Part shown: in pieces, positions 34,128-42,872 of the stretch
How positions within the stretch are numbered: the stretch's first letter is position 1
Layout: each line of letters begins with the position of its first letter
From: Lysobacterales bacterium
Lineage (GTDB): Bacteria > Pseudomonadota > Gammaproteobacteria > Xanthomonadales > SZUA-5
DNA length: 64,000 nucleotides
Reading direction: 5' to 3'
Assembly (NCBI GenBank): GCA_022844165.1
Contig: JALHMH010000001.1
Location: 1 to 64,000 of the forward strand
Notes under the pieces: model-generated
The model's input: the letters and a program-made list of their open reading frames with translations, nothing else
Database searches by the model: none
What the model was told of the DNA's origin: nothing
Position numbers and translations under genes: made by a program

Positions 34128-35906
34128 ATGCACGCATTGGTTTTGTCCGCATTGCTTACATTGACCGTCCCGGCTGAAGACTGGCGGACGCCCGCCGAAG
34201 CCTCGAAGTTCACGCGCACACCCAGCTATCAGGAAACACGCGACTACTTCGAAAAGCTCAAGGCGGCGCACCCCACCAGCATCGCGATCAACGATTTCGG
34301 CGTGTCGCCGGAGGGCCGTGCGTTGTTTAATGTGGTGATCGCCAGTGAAGGGGGATTGACCCCTGCCGCCGCCAAGGCCAGCGGCAAACCTGTGCTGCTG
34401 ATCCAGGCGTGCATCCATCCAGGCGAAAACGAGGGCAAGGATGCGTTGATGGCGCTTGCGCGTGACTGGTTGGTCGACGGCACACAAGCCAAAGCGCGGG
34501 AAAAAGTCGTACTGCTTCTGGTGCCGATCTTCAGTGTCGACGGCCATGAGAATACCGGTCCACATCGCATCAATCAGAATGGACCGGAAGAAACCGGCTG
34601 GCGGTCAACGGCGCAGAACCACAACTTGAATCGCGACTTCTTGAAAGTCGAATCCCCGGAAATGCGCGCCTGGCAAGCGCAGTGGCAGGCGTGGGATCCC
34701 GATTTGTTAGTCGATATGCATAACACCAACGGCGCCGACTATCAGTATCACCTGACCTACGCCTACGAGCGCCATGACTCGGCGCACGCCGCATCGCGCG
34801 ATTGGCAGGCGAACGCGTTCGACGTCGCGATTCCAACCGCGCTCAAGAAGAACAACTGGTTGTTGGCGCCCTATTTCGGGCAAATCGTTTTTGACGATCC
34901 GCGCAAAGGAATCACCTTCGGCGCCTCCACGCCGCGCTTTTCGACTGGATTCGGCACCGCCGCCAATCGCCCGGCGCTGCTGCTCGAAACGCACATGCTG
35001 AAGGACTTCAAGACGCGCACGAAGGTCAACGAGGACTACATCGCTGCGCTGATCGAGCATGTTGCCAAGAACCCGGAAGGCCTGACGTCGATCAATCGCG
35101 ACGCCGACGCAGCGTCAGCGGCGCTCGCCGGAAAATCCTTCGCTCTGCAATTCAAGATCGGTGAAAAAACCGAGACCTTTGACTTTCTGGGCATCGGTTA
35201 CGAACGTGTGCCGAGTGAAGTGTCCGGCGCCTTGTGGACGCGCTACAACGGCAAACCTGAGCGCATTTCCGTGGCGCTGAAACAAACGCTGGAACCCGAG
35301 GTGACCGTGACCTTGCCGCACGGCTATTTGATCCCTGCCTCGTGGACCGCGGCCATCGACGCCTTGCAAGTGCACGGTGTGCGTTTCATTCGTTTGCCGC
35401 CATCGATCACTCTGAGTGGCGCACACACCTATCGGTTTCGCGACGTCAAATATGCGGCGCAGCCGTTCGAGGGTCGCGTGCGGATCGAGTCGCTCAATCT
35501 CGAATCCGTGCGTGAGAACCTTTCGTTCCCCGCAAATAGCGTACTGGTGCCCCTCGATCAGCCGCGCAACCCGATCATCGCGCACCTGCTAGAGCCACAA
35601 GGGCCGGATTCGCTGGTCAGAATGGGCTACGGCGATGGCTTCATGACCCGCACCGAGTACGCTGAGCCGCGCGTCATGGAAGTCAAAGCGCGCGAAATGA
35701 TGGCGGCCGATCCGGCACTCAGAGCTGCATTCGAAGCCGAGCTGCAAAAGCCAGAATTCGCATCGTCGGCACAGGCGCGCCTGGATTTCTTCTACCGCCG
35801 CCTGCCGCACTACGACGAGCGCTTCCTGCGTTATCCCATCGCACGGCTTGATGCGGAACAGATCAACAAATTGCGCCATAAGAGCTCAGGTGACCGCGCT
35901 CCGTAG
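34128..35906 (+). CDS. Secreted M14-family zinc carboxypeptidase
   Basis: This 592-residue protein has a signal peptide (MHALVLSALLTLTVPA) and an M14 peptidase domain. Zinc ligands are in IHPGENEGKDAL (H and E) and LLVDMHNTNG (H), with the catalytic Glu in LLLETHMLKD. The C-terminal 250 residues form an accessory region without a recognised fold. The family includes carboxypeptidases that trim peptides or peptidoglycan; this type, with HPGEN, is common in proteobacteria but unassigned. The start at 34128 is the one with the best signal peptide. It stands alone between ubiA and a divergent gene pair. Confidence 0.87.
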   Translation: MHALVLSALLTLTVPAEDWRTPAEASKFTRTPSYQETRDYFEKLKAAHPTSIAINDFGVSPEGRALFNVVIASEGGLTPAAAKASGKPVLLIQACIHPGENEGKDALMALARDWLVDGTQAKAREKVVLLLVPIFSVDGHENTGPHRINQNGPEETGWRSTAQNHNLNRDFLKVESPEMRAWQAQWQAWDPDLLVDMHNTNGADYQYHLTYAYERHDSAHAASRDWQANAFDVAIPTALKKNNWLLAPYFGQIVFDDPRKGITFGASTPRFSTGFGTAANRPALLLETHMLKDFKTRTKVNEDYIAALIEHVAKNPEGLTSINRDADAASAALAGKSFALQFKIGEKTETFDFLGIGYERVPSEVSGALWTRYNGKPERISVALKQTLEPEVTVTLPHGYLIPASWTAAIDALQVHGVRFIRLPPSITLSGAHTYRFRDVKYAAQPFEGRVRIESLNLESVRENLSFPANSVLVPLDQPRNPIIAHLLEPQGPDSLVRMGYGDGFMTRTEYAEPRVMEVKAREMMAADPALRAAFEAELQKPEFASSAQARLDFFYRRLPHYDERFLRYPIARLDAEQINKLRHKSSGDRAP

Positions 35907-35962
35907 CGCCGGATGTCGATTCGAACTCGCTGCGTTTGCGGTTTCGCGCGCCTCCTGCGCCG

Positions 35963-36373
35963 TCATCGACCTGCGCGCGTTTCTAGTGCTCGCCGAGAAG
36001 CAATGAAGTGGCTGTCGGCGCGCAGCTTTTTGGCGATCGTCGAAGCAGGTTCGATGACGCGCCAGAAGGGCGCGATGTCGGCGACGCTGGCGCCGGCTTG
36101 CAGTTCATCCCATGCAGCTTCGGCAACAATGCGCAGGAAAATCGAACTCGATACAGGGCACGCAGCGTCGGCACCGTGCGCTGCGGCAAGTGAGTTGCGC
36201 ATTTCTGCGATGCTGTGAAATTCACCCCGCTGCAGTGAGTGCAGCCACGCCGCGATGTCGTGCGGGCACGAGATCAATAGTCGTGCGCCTTGTGGCACGC
36301 CGCCAAAGGCCTTTTCGAGCACGGTCACATGTGCTGCTGGCGCATGCATCCTTTCCGCCCACGACTTCGCCAT
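35963..36373 (-). CDS. Conserved hypothetical protein
   Basis: This 136-residue protein (MAKSWAERMHAPAAHVTVLEK) has a clear GGAGG site before the ATG and a continuous compact sequence. It includes GARLLISCPHDIAAWLHSLQRGEFHSIAEMRNSLAAAHGADAACPVSSSIFLRIVAEAAWDEL and PFWRVIEP. The ACP ... FWRVIEP pairing is loosely like the alkyltransferase PCHRV region, but the alkyl-accepting Cys context is not convincing, so I do not call it that. It is divergent from the cystathionine synthase-like gene with 65 bases between starts. Confidence 0.7.
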   Translation of the reverse strand: MAKSWAERMHAPAAHVTVLEKAFGGVPQGARLLISCPHDIAAWLHSLQRGEFHSIAEMRNSLAAAHGADAACPVSSSIFLRIVAEAAWDELQAGASVADIAPFWRVIEPASTIAKKLRADSHFIASRRALETRAGR

Positions 36374-36438
36374 GGTCGCCTCCGCAAGACTCAAGCTGGC
36401 GCTATTGTCCTCTGCTTCGCCACCAACGTCATGTGCCC

Positions 36439-37566
36439 ATGCGCTTTGAAACGCTCGCTGTCCACGCTGCGGCCGATATCGACCGCGAAACCGGTGCGGT
36501 TGCGCCACCGCTGCATTTGTCGACGACTTTCGAACACCCGGCCGATTCGACGCAAATCACGGGCTATTTGTACCAGCGCTACGCAAATCCAACTCAGGAT
36601 CGGCTGGAAGAAGCATTGGCTGCGCTGGATGGTGGCGCAGCGGCCCTGGCTTTTGCCACCGGGATGGCCGCAGGCGCGGCACTATTGCAAAACTTGCCGC
36701 AGGGTGGCGAAGTGCTGATGGCGGACGACACCTACTTTGCTTTTCGCAAGTTGGCCGAGCGCTTCTTCCCGCGTTGGGGACTGACCTGGCGCCTCGTCGA
36801 CATGAGCGATCCGGTCGCCGTAGCCGCTGCCATCGGACCAGAGACGGTCTGCATCTGGGCGGAAACGCCGAGCAATCCAAGGCTGAAAGTGACCAGTGTT
36901 GCAGCGTTATCGGCGCTCGCGCGACCGCGAGCAATCAAACTTGTCGTGGATGCAACATTCGCGACGCCAGCGCTATTGAACCCAATTGCCCTCGGCGCCG
37001 ACGTTGTGCTGCATTCGACAACCAAATATCTCGGTGGTCATAGCGACGCGATGGGGGGTGCGTTGATTTTCGGTGAGCGCAGCGCCTGGAGCGATGCGAT
37101 CCTGGAAACACGCAAGTTGCAAGGCGCGACTGCGAGCCCCTTCGCGTCCTGGCTCATTCTGCGCGGCATCAGAACGCTGGCGCCGCGCGTGTCGTGGCAA
37201 TCAAAGAGCGCGCAGGCGCTGGCGGAATTTCTGGTCGCCCATCCGCGCGTTTGTGCTGTTCACTACCCCGGTCTGGCCGAGCACCCGGGTCATGGGATCG
37301 CACAGCGCGAAATGCGGCAGTTCGGCGGCATGTTGAGCGTCGAAATCGTCGGCGGTCGCGAGGCCGCATTGAACGTCGCGAATGCACTCTCATTGTTCAT
37401 CAATGCCACCAGTCTTGGCGGATATGAAAGCCTCGTCGAACACCGCGAGTCTGTCGAGGGTAGAGGCTCGCCAACGCCAGCAAATCTGTTGCGGTTGTCT
37501 GTGGGTTTGGAGCACTGCGAAGACCTGATCGCCGATTGGCAACAGGCACTGGCTTGCGCGGGATAA
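36439..37566 (+). CDS. Cystathionine gamma-synthase-like PLP enzyme
   Basis: This 375-residue enzyme of the Cys/Met metabolism PLP family begins MRFETLAVHAAADIDRETGAVAPPLHLSTTFEH. The PLP lysine is in HSTTKYLGGHSDAMGG, with DATFATP before it and SLGGYESLVEHR near the end. Family members make or cleave cystathionine or use O-acyl-homoserine. Which substrate this one uses cannot be decided by eye. The start at 36439 fits the family length; the upstream frame is open but not homologous. It is divergent from the preceding hypothetical gene. Confidence 0.87.
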   Translation: MRFETLAVHAAADIDRETGAVAPPLHLSTTFEHPADSTQITGYLYQRYANPTQDRLEEALAALDGGAAALAFATGMAAGAALLQNLPQGGEVLMADDTYFAFRKLAERFFPRWGLTWRLVDMSDPVAVAAAIGPETVCIWAETPSNPRLKVTSVAALSALARPRAIKLVVDATFATPALLNPIALGADVVLHSTTKYLGGHSDAMGGALIFGERSAWSDAILETRKLQGATASPFASWLILRGIRTLAPRVSWQSKSAQALAEFLVAHPRVCAVHYPGLAEHPGHGIAQREMRQFGGMLSVEIVGGREAALNVANALSLFINATSLGGYESLVEHRESVEGRGSPTPANLLRLSVGLEHCEDLIADWQQALACAG

Positions 37567-37799
37567 CCCGACAAGACTTTGCCTCAGAACGGCGAGCATA
37601 GTTGGCATCGTTCGATTGTGCGGACTCGATCGAGTCTGCGAAATGTCGCTGTGCGTGAATACGGAGGCCATGGCCTGATTGCCGACCAAATCACGTTGAT
37701 TGCCTGGAATTGCGTGGTAAGTCTCGCCAGCGCGGCGAATCCCCGTTACAATCCTGGGCTTAAGCGACGGCAATGATTTTTTAGGGAGCGCAAGTACTT

Positions 37800-40700
37800 A
37801 TGAAGAATTTCGCGCAAATTACTTTAGCTCTGATTGCGTTTGCGATGTCGACTGCGGCGCAATCGGCCCCGGACGGGTCTACGCCGCCGACGCTGCTTTA
37901 CAATCCGAGCGTCGGCAGTACGATCAACTTCTCCGGCGTCACGACGCCCGGCACCAATGGCAACGCCACAATTGGCGTGACAGCGAGTGGCGGTACCAGT
38001 GGCGGCGCCACGGGTTTGTCGTGCACGTTTGTGGGTGCCAACGCCGTCAACTTCACGGTAACGCCGTCATCGCTGAATCTGGCGACCGGTGCGCCGCCAG
38101 CATCGCTCAATCTGGGTTGCCAGTCCGGCACCAGCCAACGTACGGCGACGCTCAATTGTGCTGAAACGCCCAACGGTATCACGGGGCCGACTCGATCCTG
38201 GCCGGTGATTTGTCCTGCAGGCGTTTCCAATACACCGCCGACCCTGAGCTATAACCCTGCGCCCGGCAGCGCGGTGGTCTTTTCTGCGGCGAACAATCTT
38301 GTCGGTCAACAGGCCACCGCGCAGATTCGAATTACACCCTCGGGCGGATCGGGGACTGGTATCAGCGCGACGACCCGAGTCTCCAATTGCACGCTCAGCG
38401 GTGAAACGGTCGCCAACACCTTCGCTGGATTTCAGGGCGTCAATCTGCAGTTCGTTGGCTCAACAACCACGCCTCAGAACATCAACCTGACGGCACAGAT
38501 TCGCAGCACCAATGTCGCGGCGACATTGACCTGCCAGGAGATCGTCGGCAACCCGAATGGCACTGAGGGTACGCCGGGCACTCGCAGCTGGCCGCTGCAG
38601 GTAGCAGCCGGGCAAACACCGGCCCGCATGTTCGTCCGCAAAACATCGAGCGCATCCACCGTCGCCGCGAATGCGGAATTTGCATACACGATTGCTGTCG
38701 AAAACGACGGCAGCAGCGCACTGACCGGACTGGTTCTGCTCGACAATGTTCCTGCCGGGCTGACGGTTCTGGGGGCAGCAGGAGCAGGATGGAGTTGCAG
38801 CGTGGCCGGTAACGCCGTGGATTGTCGCCGCAGTACATTGGCGGCCAATGCCGAAACCGAAGTGACGATTGATGTGCGTGCCCCGAATGCATCGGCGAGC
38901 TTGCTGAATACGGTCACTGTGTCGAGCAACGAAATCCGTAATCCGGTGGCAGCAAACGTCAGCGTTACGGTGAATGCAGCGCCTGCGGGATTTGTCGACC
39001 TGCAGCTCAGTACGATCGACACGCCCGACCCGGTGGTGGTCAATGGATCGCTCAATATGGCCTATACGATCACCAATCGCGGCACGGCGCCAGCCAGCGG
39101 CGTCGCGCTGGATGCCGAATTGGCGACTTTCACTTTCGTCTCCGCGAGTGGGGCAGGGTGGTCATGCAATTCGGCGGTCAGCTCCAGTTGCGCGCTGGCC
39201 ACGCCGCTGTCGGCCGGGGCAAGTAGTACGGTGACCCTGCAATTGCGCGCGCCGTCGGCCGCCGCCACCGTCAGCACCCGGGCGACTGTCCGGTCGACCG
39301 AGCCGGACGCGAATCCAGCCGACAACGTCGATGCCGAATCCACGGTGGTGACCACCACCCCGCCCCCGCCGCCCGATCCGCGCGCTGACTTGGAGGTCAC
39401 CGCGCAAGTTGTGCCAGCGACTGCGATCACTGGGCAGGCTGTGGAATTTCAGTTCGCAGCGAACAATCGCGGGCCAGACCCAGCCAGCAATGTCGTGCTG
39501 CAGGCAACGTTCGCTGCAACGCTAGAAGTGCGAAGTGCTGCAGGCGAGGGTTTTAGCTGCCAGGTCACGGGACAACTGGTTCGCTGCACGCGTGCAACGC
39601 AGGGTCTCAATGCAAGTAGCACGGTGCGTGTGGGGGCGTTGGTCCGCCCCGGTTCGACGGCGGTGGCCGATGCCGTCGCGCAGATCTCGTCCGCAACGCA
39701 GGACCCGGTGCCGAACAACAATTCAGCGCGCGCCGTACTCGCTTACCAATCCGGTGGTGCCGATCTTTCAATTGTAAAGACGGATAGCGCCGATCCGGTG
39801 CGCGCGGGCGCCGAATTCAGCTACACACTTGCGGTGAACAACGCAGGTCCTGAAGCGGCAAGCGGCGTGCGAATCATCGATACGCTTCCGGCCAACTTGA
39901 TATTCGTCAGCGCTTCGGGCGCAGGCGCGGTTTGCGGCCGTACTGGGCAAGTGGTCACTTGTACGCTGGCGGCAAATCTGGCGGCCGGTGCGGCGACCAG
40001 CGTCACTATTGTGGTGCGTGCCCCGACAACCGGACAGTCGGTGACCAATGAAGGTACTGTTTCCGCGACGACGAGCGATTCGAATCTAGCCAACAACCGT
40101 GCCACCCAATCGACCACCATCAACAACCGTAATGCAGACGATTTGGCGACGCTGTTGAATCCGTTGGCCACCGACCCGGCGTCTCGCGCGGCGGTGCCGG
40201 TGGTTGCCGGCGAGTGTGCGCGTTCGTTGACCGGACTGGGAGGCGCGTGCGCCGACATCATCCGCGCAGCCGATGAGGGACGAGGCAACGAAGTGGGCGA
40301 CGCGTTGCGCGCCATCGCGCCGGATGAAGTGTTGGCGCAATCGGTCGTGTTGCGCGAAATCGGCGCAACACAGTTTTTCAACGTGGATGCACGGTTGAGC
40401 GAGCTGCGACGTGGTGGCGGTGGTTTCAGTCTGTCAGGACTGACTGTGACGCAAGGCGCGCAAACCATTCCAGTGGCGATTGCCAGCGATGCGATCCGCG
40501 CGGCGCTGGGTTTTGGCGATGACGGTCTTGGAGGCTTGCTGAGTCAATGGGGCTTCTTCATCAACGGCAATATCACCAGCGGCGAGCAGGATCTGAACCG
40601 GACGCGAGGAAACGTTGGCGTGGACTACGATTCGCGCGGCATCACGGCGGGCGTCGACTATCGCTTCAATACTCGCGCCGTCGCTGGCGTGGCTCTGGGT

Positions 40701-41396
40701 CTGGCCAGTTTCGATGCCGATGTCAGTGGCGGCAGCACGCTGGAAACTCAGAGTGTCATGTTGACCGGTTATGGGTCCTATTACATCAACGACCGCCTGT
40801 ACGTGGATAGCCGTATGACCATCGGCAATGCCAGCCTTGATCAGGCTCGCACCGTGCGATTCCAGGTGGGATCGCGCCTCGTCGATGCGGTGGCTGTTGG
40901 TGAGACCGATGCAACTCAATTCACGATCGCCTCGTCCATGGGCTACCACTTGAACTATGGCCCCTGGAGCGTGACGCCGAATCTGGGGTTCCGCTATACA
41001 TCGAGCGATGTCGATGAGTTCTCCGAGGATGGCGCCGGTGCCTTTAACGTGCGTTACGACGATGCCAGCTTCGATTCGGTAAATGTTGCGCTCGGCGTAC
41101 AAGTGGCGCGTGCGGTCAGCATGCGCACCGGTGTGCTCATGCCGCAATTCGATCTGAGCCTGAACAACGAAAGCGGCGACGATCCATCGTCGACAGCGCG
41201 CCTCGTTGGTGCGACCGGCAGCGAGTTCTTCCGGCTGCAGGAGGAGGGCGCAGATTCAAGTTACGCAACCGCAGGCCTGGGTTTCGTCTACTTGATCGGC
41301 AACGGTCGTCAGGCGTTCTTTTCGTATCGCCGTACGTTCGGGTACGACGACTTTGATCGAGGCACCTTGAATCTCGGCGGGCGTTTCGAGTTCTGA
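37800..41396 (+). CDS. Autotransporter with DUF11-like repeats
   Basis: This 1198-residue protein has a signal peptide (ALIAFAMSTAAQSA) and two about 120-residue N-terminal repeats beginning PPTLLYNPSVGS and PPTLSYNPAPGS, each with three to four Cys. Four DUF11-type Ig-like modules follow (SSASTVAANAEFAYTIAVEN; FVDLQLSTIDTPDPVVVNGS; RADLEVTAQVVPATAITGQA; GADLSIVKTDSADPVRAGAE). Next is a linker region (ADDLATLLNPLATDPASRA). A C-terminal autotransporter barrel (about residues 920-1198) ends GTLNLGGRFEF. It should be exposed at the cell surface through its own barrel. A possible -10 TACAAT lies at 37747-37752 but without a good -35. Two hairpins follow the stop. Confidence 0.87.
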   Translation: MKNFAQITLALIAFAMSTAAQSAPDGSTPPTLLYNPSVGSTINFSGVTTPGTNGNATIGVTASGGTSGGATGLSCTFVGANAVNFTVTPSSLNLATGAPPASLNLGCQSGTSQRTATLNCAETPNGITGPTRSWPVICPAGVSNTPPTLSYNPAPGSAVVFSAANNLVGQQATAQIRITPSGGSGTGISATTRVSNCTLSGETVANTFAGFQGVNLQFVGSTTTPQNINLTAQIRSTNVAATLTCQEIVGNPNGTEGTPGTRSWPLQVAAGQTPARMFVRKTSSASTVAANAEFAYTIAVENDGSSALTGLVLLDNVPAGLTVLGAAGAGWSCSVAGNAVDCRRSTLAANAETEVTIDVRAPNASASLLNTVTVSSNEIRNPVAANVSVTVNAAPAGFVDLQLSTIDTPDPVVVNGSLNMAYTITNRGTAPASGVALDAELATFTFVSASGAGWSCNSAVSSSCALATPLSAGASSTVTLQLRAPSAAATVSTRATVRSTEPDANPADNVDAESTVVTTTPPPPPDPRADLEVTAQVVPATAITGQAVEFQFAANNRGPDPASNVVLQATFAATLEVRSAAGEGFSCQVTGQLVRCTRATQGLNASSTVRVGALVRPGSTAVADAVAQISSATQDPVPNNNSARAVLAYQSGGADLSIVKTDSADPVRAGAEFSYTLAVNNAGPEAASGVRIIDTLPANLIFVSASGAGAVCGRTGQVVTCTLAANLAAGAATSVTIVVRAPTTGQSVTNEGTVSATTSDSNLANNRATQSTTINNRNADDLATLLNPLATDPASRAAVPVVAGECARSLTGLGGACADIIRAADEGRGNEVGDALRAIAPDEVLAQSVVLREIGATQFFNVDARLSELRRGGGGFSLSGLTVTQGAQTIPVAIASDAIRAALGFGDDGLGGLLSQWGFFINGNITSGEQDLNRTRGNVGVDYDSRGITAGVDYRFNTRAVAGVALGLASFDADVSGGSTLETQSVMLTGYGSYYINDRLYVDSRMTIGNASLDQARTVRFQVGSRLVDAVAVGETDATQFTIASSMGYHLNYGPWSVTPNLGFRYTSSDVDEFSEDGAGAFNVRYDDASFDSVNVALGVQVARAVSMRTGVLMPQFDLSLNNESGDDPSSTARLVGATGSEFFRLQEEGADSSYATAGLGFVYLIGNGRQAFFSYRRTFGYDDFDRGTLNLGGRFEF

Positions 41397-41410
41397 AGCC
41401 CGGGCCTCAC

Positions 41411-41475
41411 GCGAACCAGGGGGTTCGCTATGGGGTCGAGCAGCCAAGCGCAAGTCCGGACGGCGTGCCGGACTT
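41411..41475. repeat. Paired hairpins behind the autotransporter gene
   Basis: Two stem-loops lie 15 bases after the stop: GCGAACC/GGTTCGC (41411-41417 with 41422-41428) and AAGTCCGG/CCGGACTT (41452-41459 with 41468-41475). Both stems nearly match stem 4 and stem 2 of the multi-hairpin repeat at 3311-3462. This may be a shortened, rearranged relative of that element, now able to act as a transcription end. Confidence 0.45.
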
Positions 41476-41590
41476 CGCGGCATCTGGTCAGCGGACCTGC
41501 GTGGAGCATCAGGAACGGTTCCTCGCATCGCTGTGCGACACAGTGACTGCGCTATCGTGCTGATCCCGGCCTCCTCGGAACGATCACGTC

Positions 41591-42856
41591 ATGCAGAGTT
41601 TAGTGCTGGCCTTCGCGTTGTCGGCTACGCCCGTACCCGCCAACGCAGACATCGAACAAGTCTTGCCGCGTGTGATCCAGTGGCGCAGGGACTTTCACCA
41701 GCACCCAGAACTGGGGGCGAGCGAAGTCCGCACAGCGGGCGTAATCTCCGAACATCTGAAAGGCCTGGGCCTTGAGGTCAAAACCGGGATTGCCGTCACG
41801 GGTGTCGCGGCGGTGATACGAGGCGGCAGGCCTGGGCCGAGAATCGCACTGCGCGCCGACATCGATGCGCTGCCAGTGACCGAAGAAACGAACCTGCCTT
41901 TTGCCTCCAAAGTTCGCACCACCTACCGTGGCCAGCCGGTTGGCGTGATGCACGCCTGCGGCCACGATGCGCACACTGCCATTCTGATGGGTGTCGCCGA
42001 GCTGTTGGTTGCGCAGCGCGAGCAGCTTGCCGGCGAGGTGCTGTTGATTTTTCAGCCCGCAGAAGAAGGACCGCCGGAACCGGGTGTGCCCTTCGGCGCG
42101 AGGCTCATGATCGACGAAGGTTTGTTCGCCGATTTCAAACCTGAGGCTGTGTTCGGGCTGCACGTGTGGGCGGGTTTGCCTGCCGGCAAGGTGGCGTATC
42201 GCAGCGGTCCGACGATGGCCATCGCTGATGAATGGGTACTCAAATTCAAAGGCGCGCAAACGCATGGATCGCGGCCCTGGGATGGCATTGATCCGCTCAC
42301 GGTGGCTGCGCAAATGCAGCTGGCGATGCAGAACATTGTTGCACGCCAAGTCGATATTGTGCGCTCGCCTGTCGTATTGACAACCGGCGCGATCCGCGGC
42401 GGCGTGCGCTACAACATCATCCCCGAAGAGGTCGAAATGACAGGCACCTTGCGCAGCTTCGATCTTGATGTGCGCAGCGACGTGATCCGGCGTATCGAAG
42501 CAAACGCGCAGCATCTGGCTGCCGCCAGCGGCGCATCGGCGACGTTCGACATCTCCATGACAGCCCCGCTGACGAGCAACAGCAATCGCGAATTGACCGA
42601 ACGCAGCGGCAACACGCTGCGAATGACGCTCGGCGAGGAATCCGTCGTCGAAATGCCACTGCTGACGGTTGCCGAAGATTTTTCGCAGTACAGCACGGTG
42701 GCGCCGACGTTCTTCTTCTTCGTCGGCGCTACCAATCGCGAGACCAAACCCCGCGAAGCCGCGCCGAATCACTCGCCGCGGTTTCTGCTCGACGAAGAAG
42801 CGTTGAAAATCGGGCTTGAGGCGATGCACGCGCTGGCGCTCGATCGGTTGCAGTGA
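41591..42856 (+). CDS. Secreted M20-family amidohydrolase
   Basis: This 421-residue metallo-hydrolase has a leader (MQSLVLAFALSATPVPANA) and the M20 amidohydrolase pattern: WRRDFHQHPELGASEVRT, IALRADIDALPVTE, HACGHDAHTAILMG (metal ligands), IFQPAEEGPPEPG (catalytic and bridging Glu) and ETKPREAAPNHSPRFL near the end. Relatives hydrolyse N-acyl amino acids (hippurate, IAA-amino acids). Export is unusual for the family but is seen in its xanthomonad members. It converges on murL, with stops 17 bases apart. Confidence 0.9.
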   Translation: MQSLVLAFALSATPVPANADIEQVLPRVIQWRRDFHQHPELGASEVRTAGVISEHLKGLGLEVKTGIAVTGVAAVIRGGRPGPRIALRADIDALPVTEETNLPFASKVRTTYRGQPVGVMHACGHDAHTAILMGVAELLVAQREQLAGEVLLIFQPAEEGPPEPGVPFGARLMIDEGLFADFKPEAVFGLHVWAGLPAGKVAYRSGPTMAIADEWVLKFKGAQTHGSRPWDGIDPLTVAAQMQLAMQNIVARQVDIVRSPVVLTTGAIRGGVRYNIIPEEVEMTGTLRSFDLDVRSDVIRRIEANAQHLAAASGASATFDISMTAPLTSNSNRELTERSGNTLRMTLGEESVVEMPLLTVAEDFSQYSTVAPTFFFFVGATNRETKPREAAPNHSPRFLLDEEALKIGLEAMHALALDRLQ

Positions 42857-42872
42857 GCGCGAGGCGCGCCGC

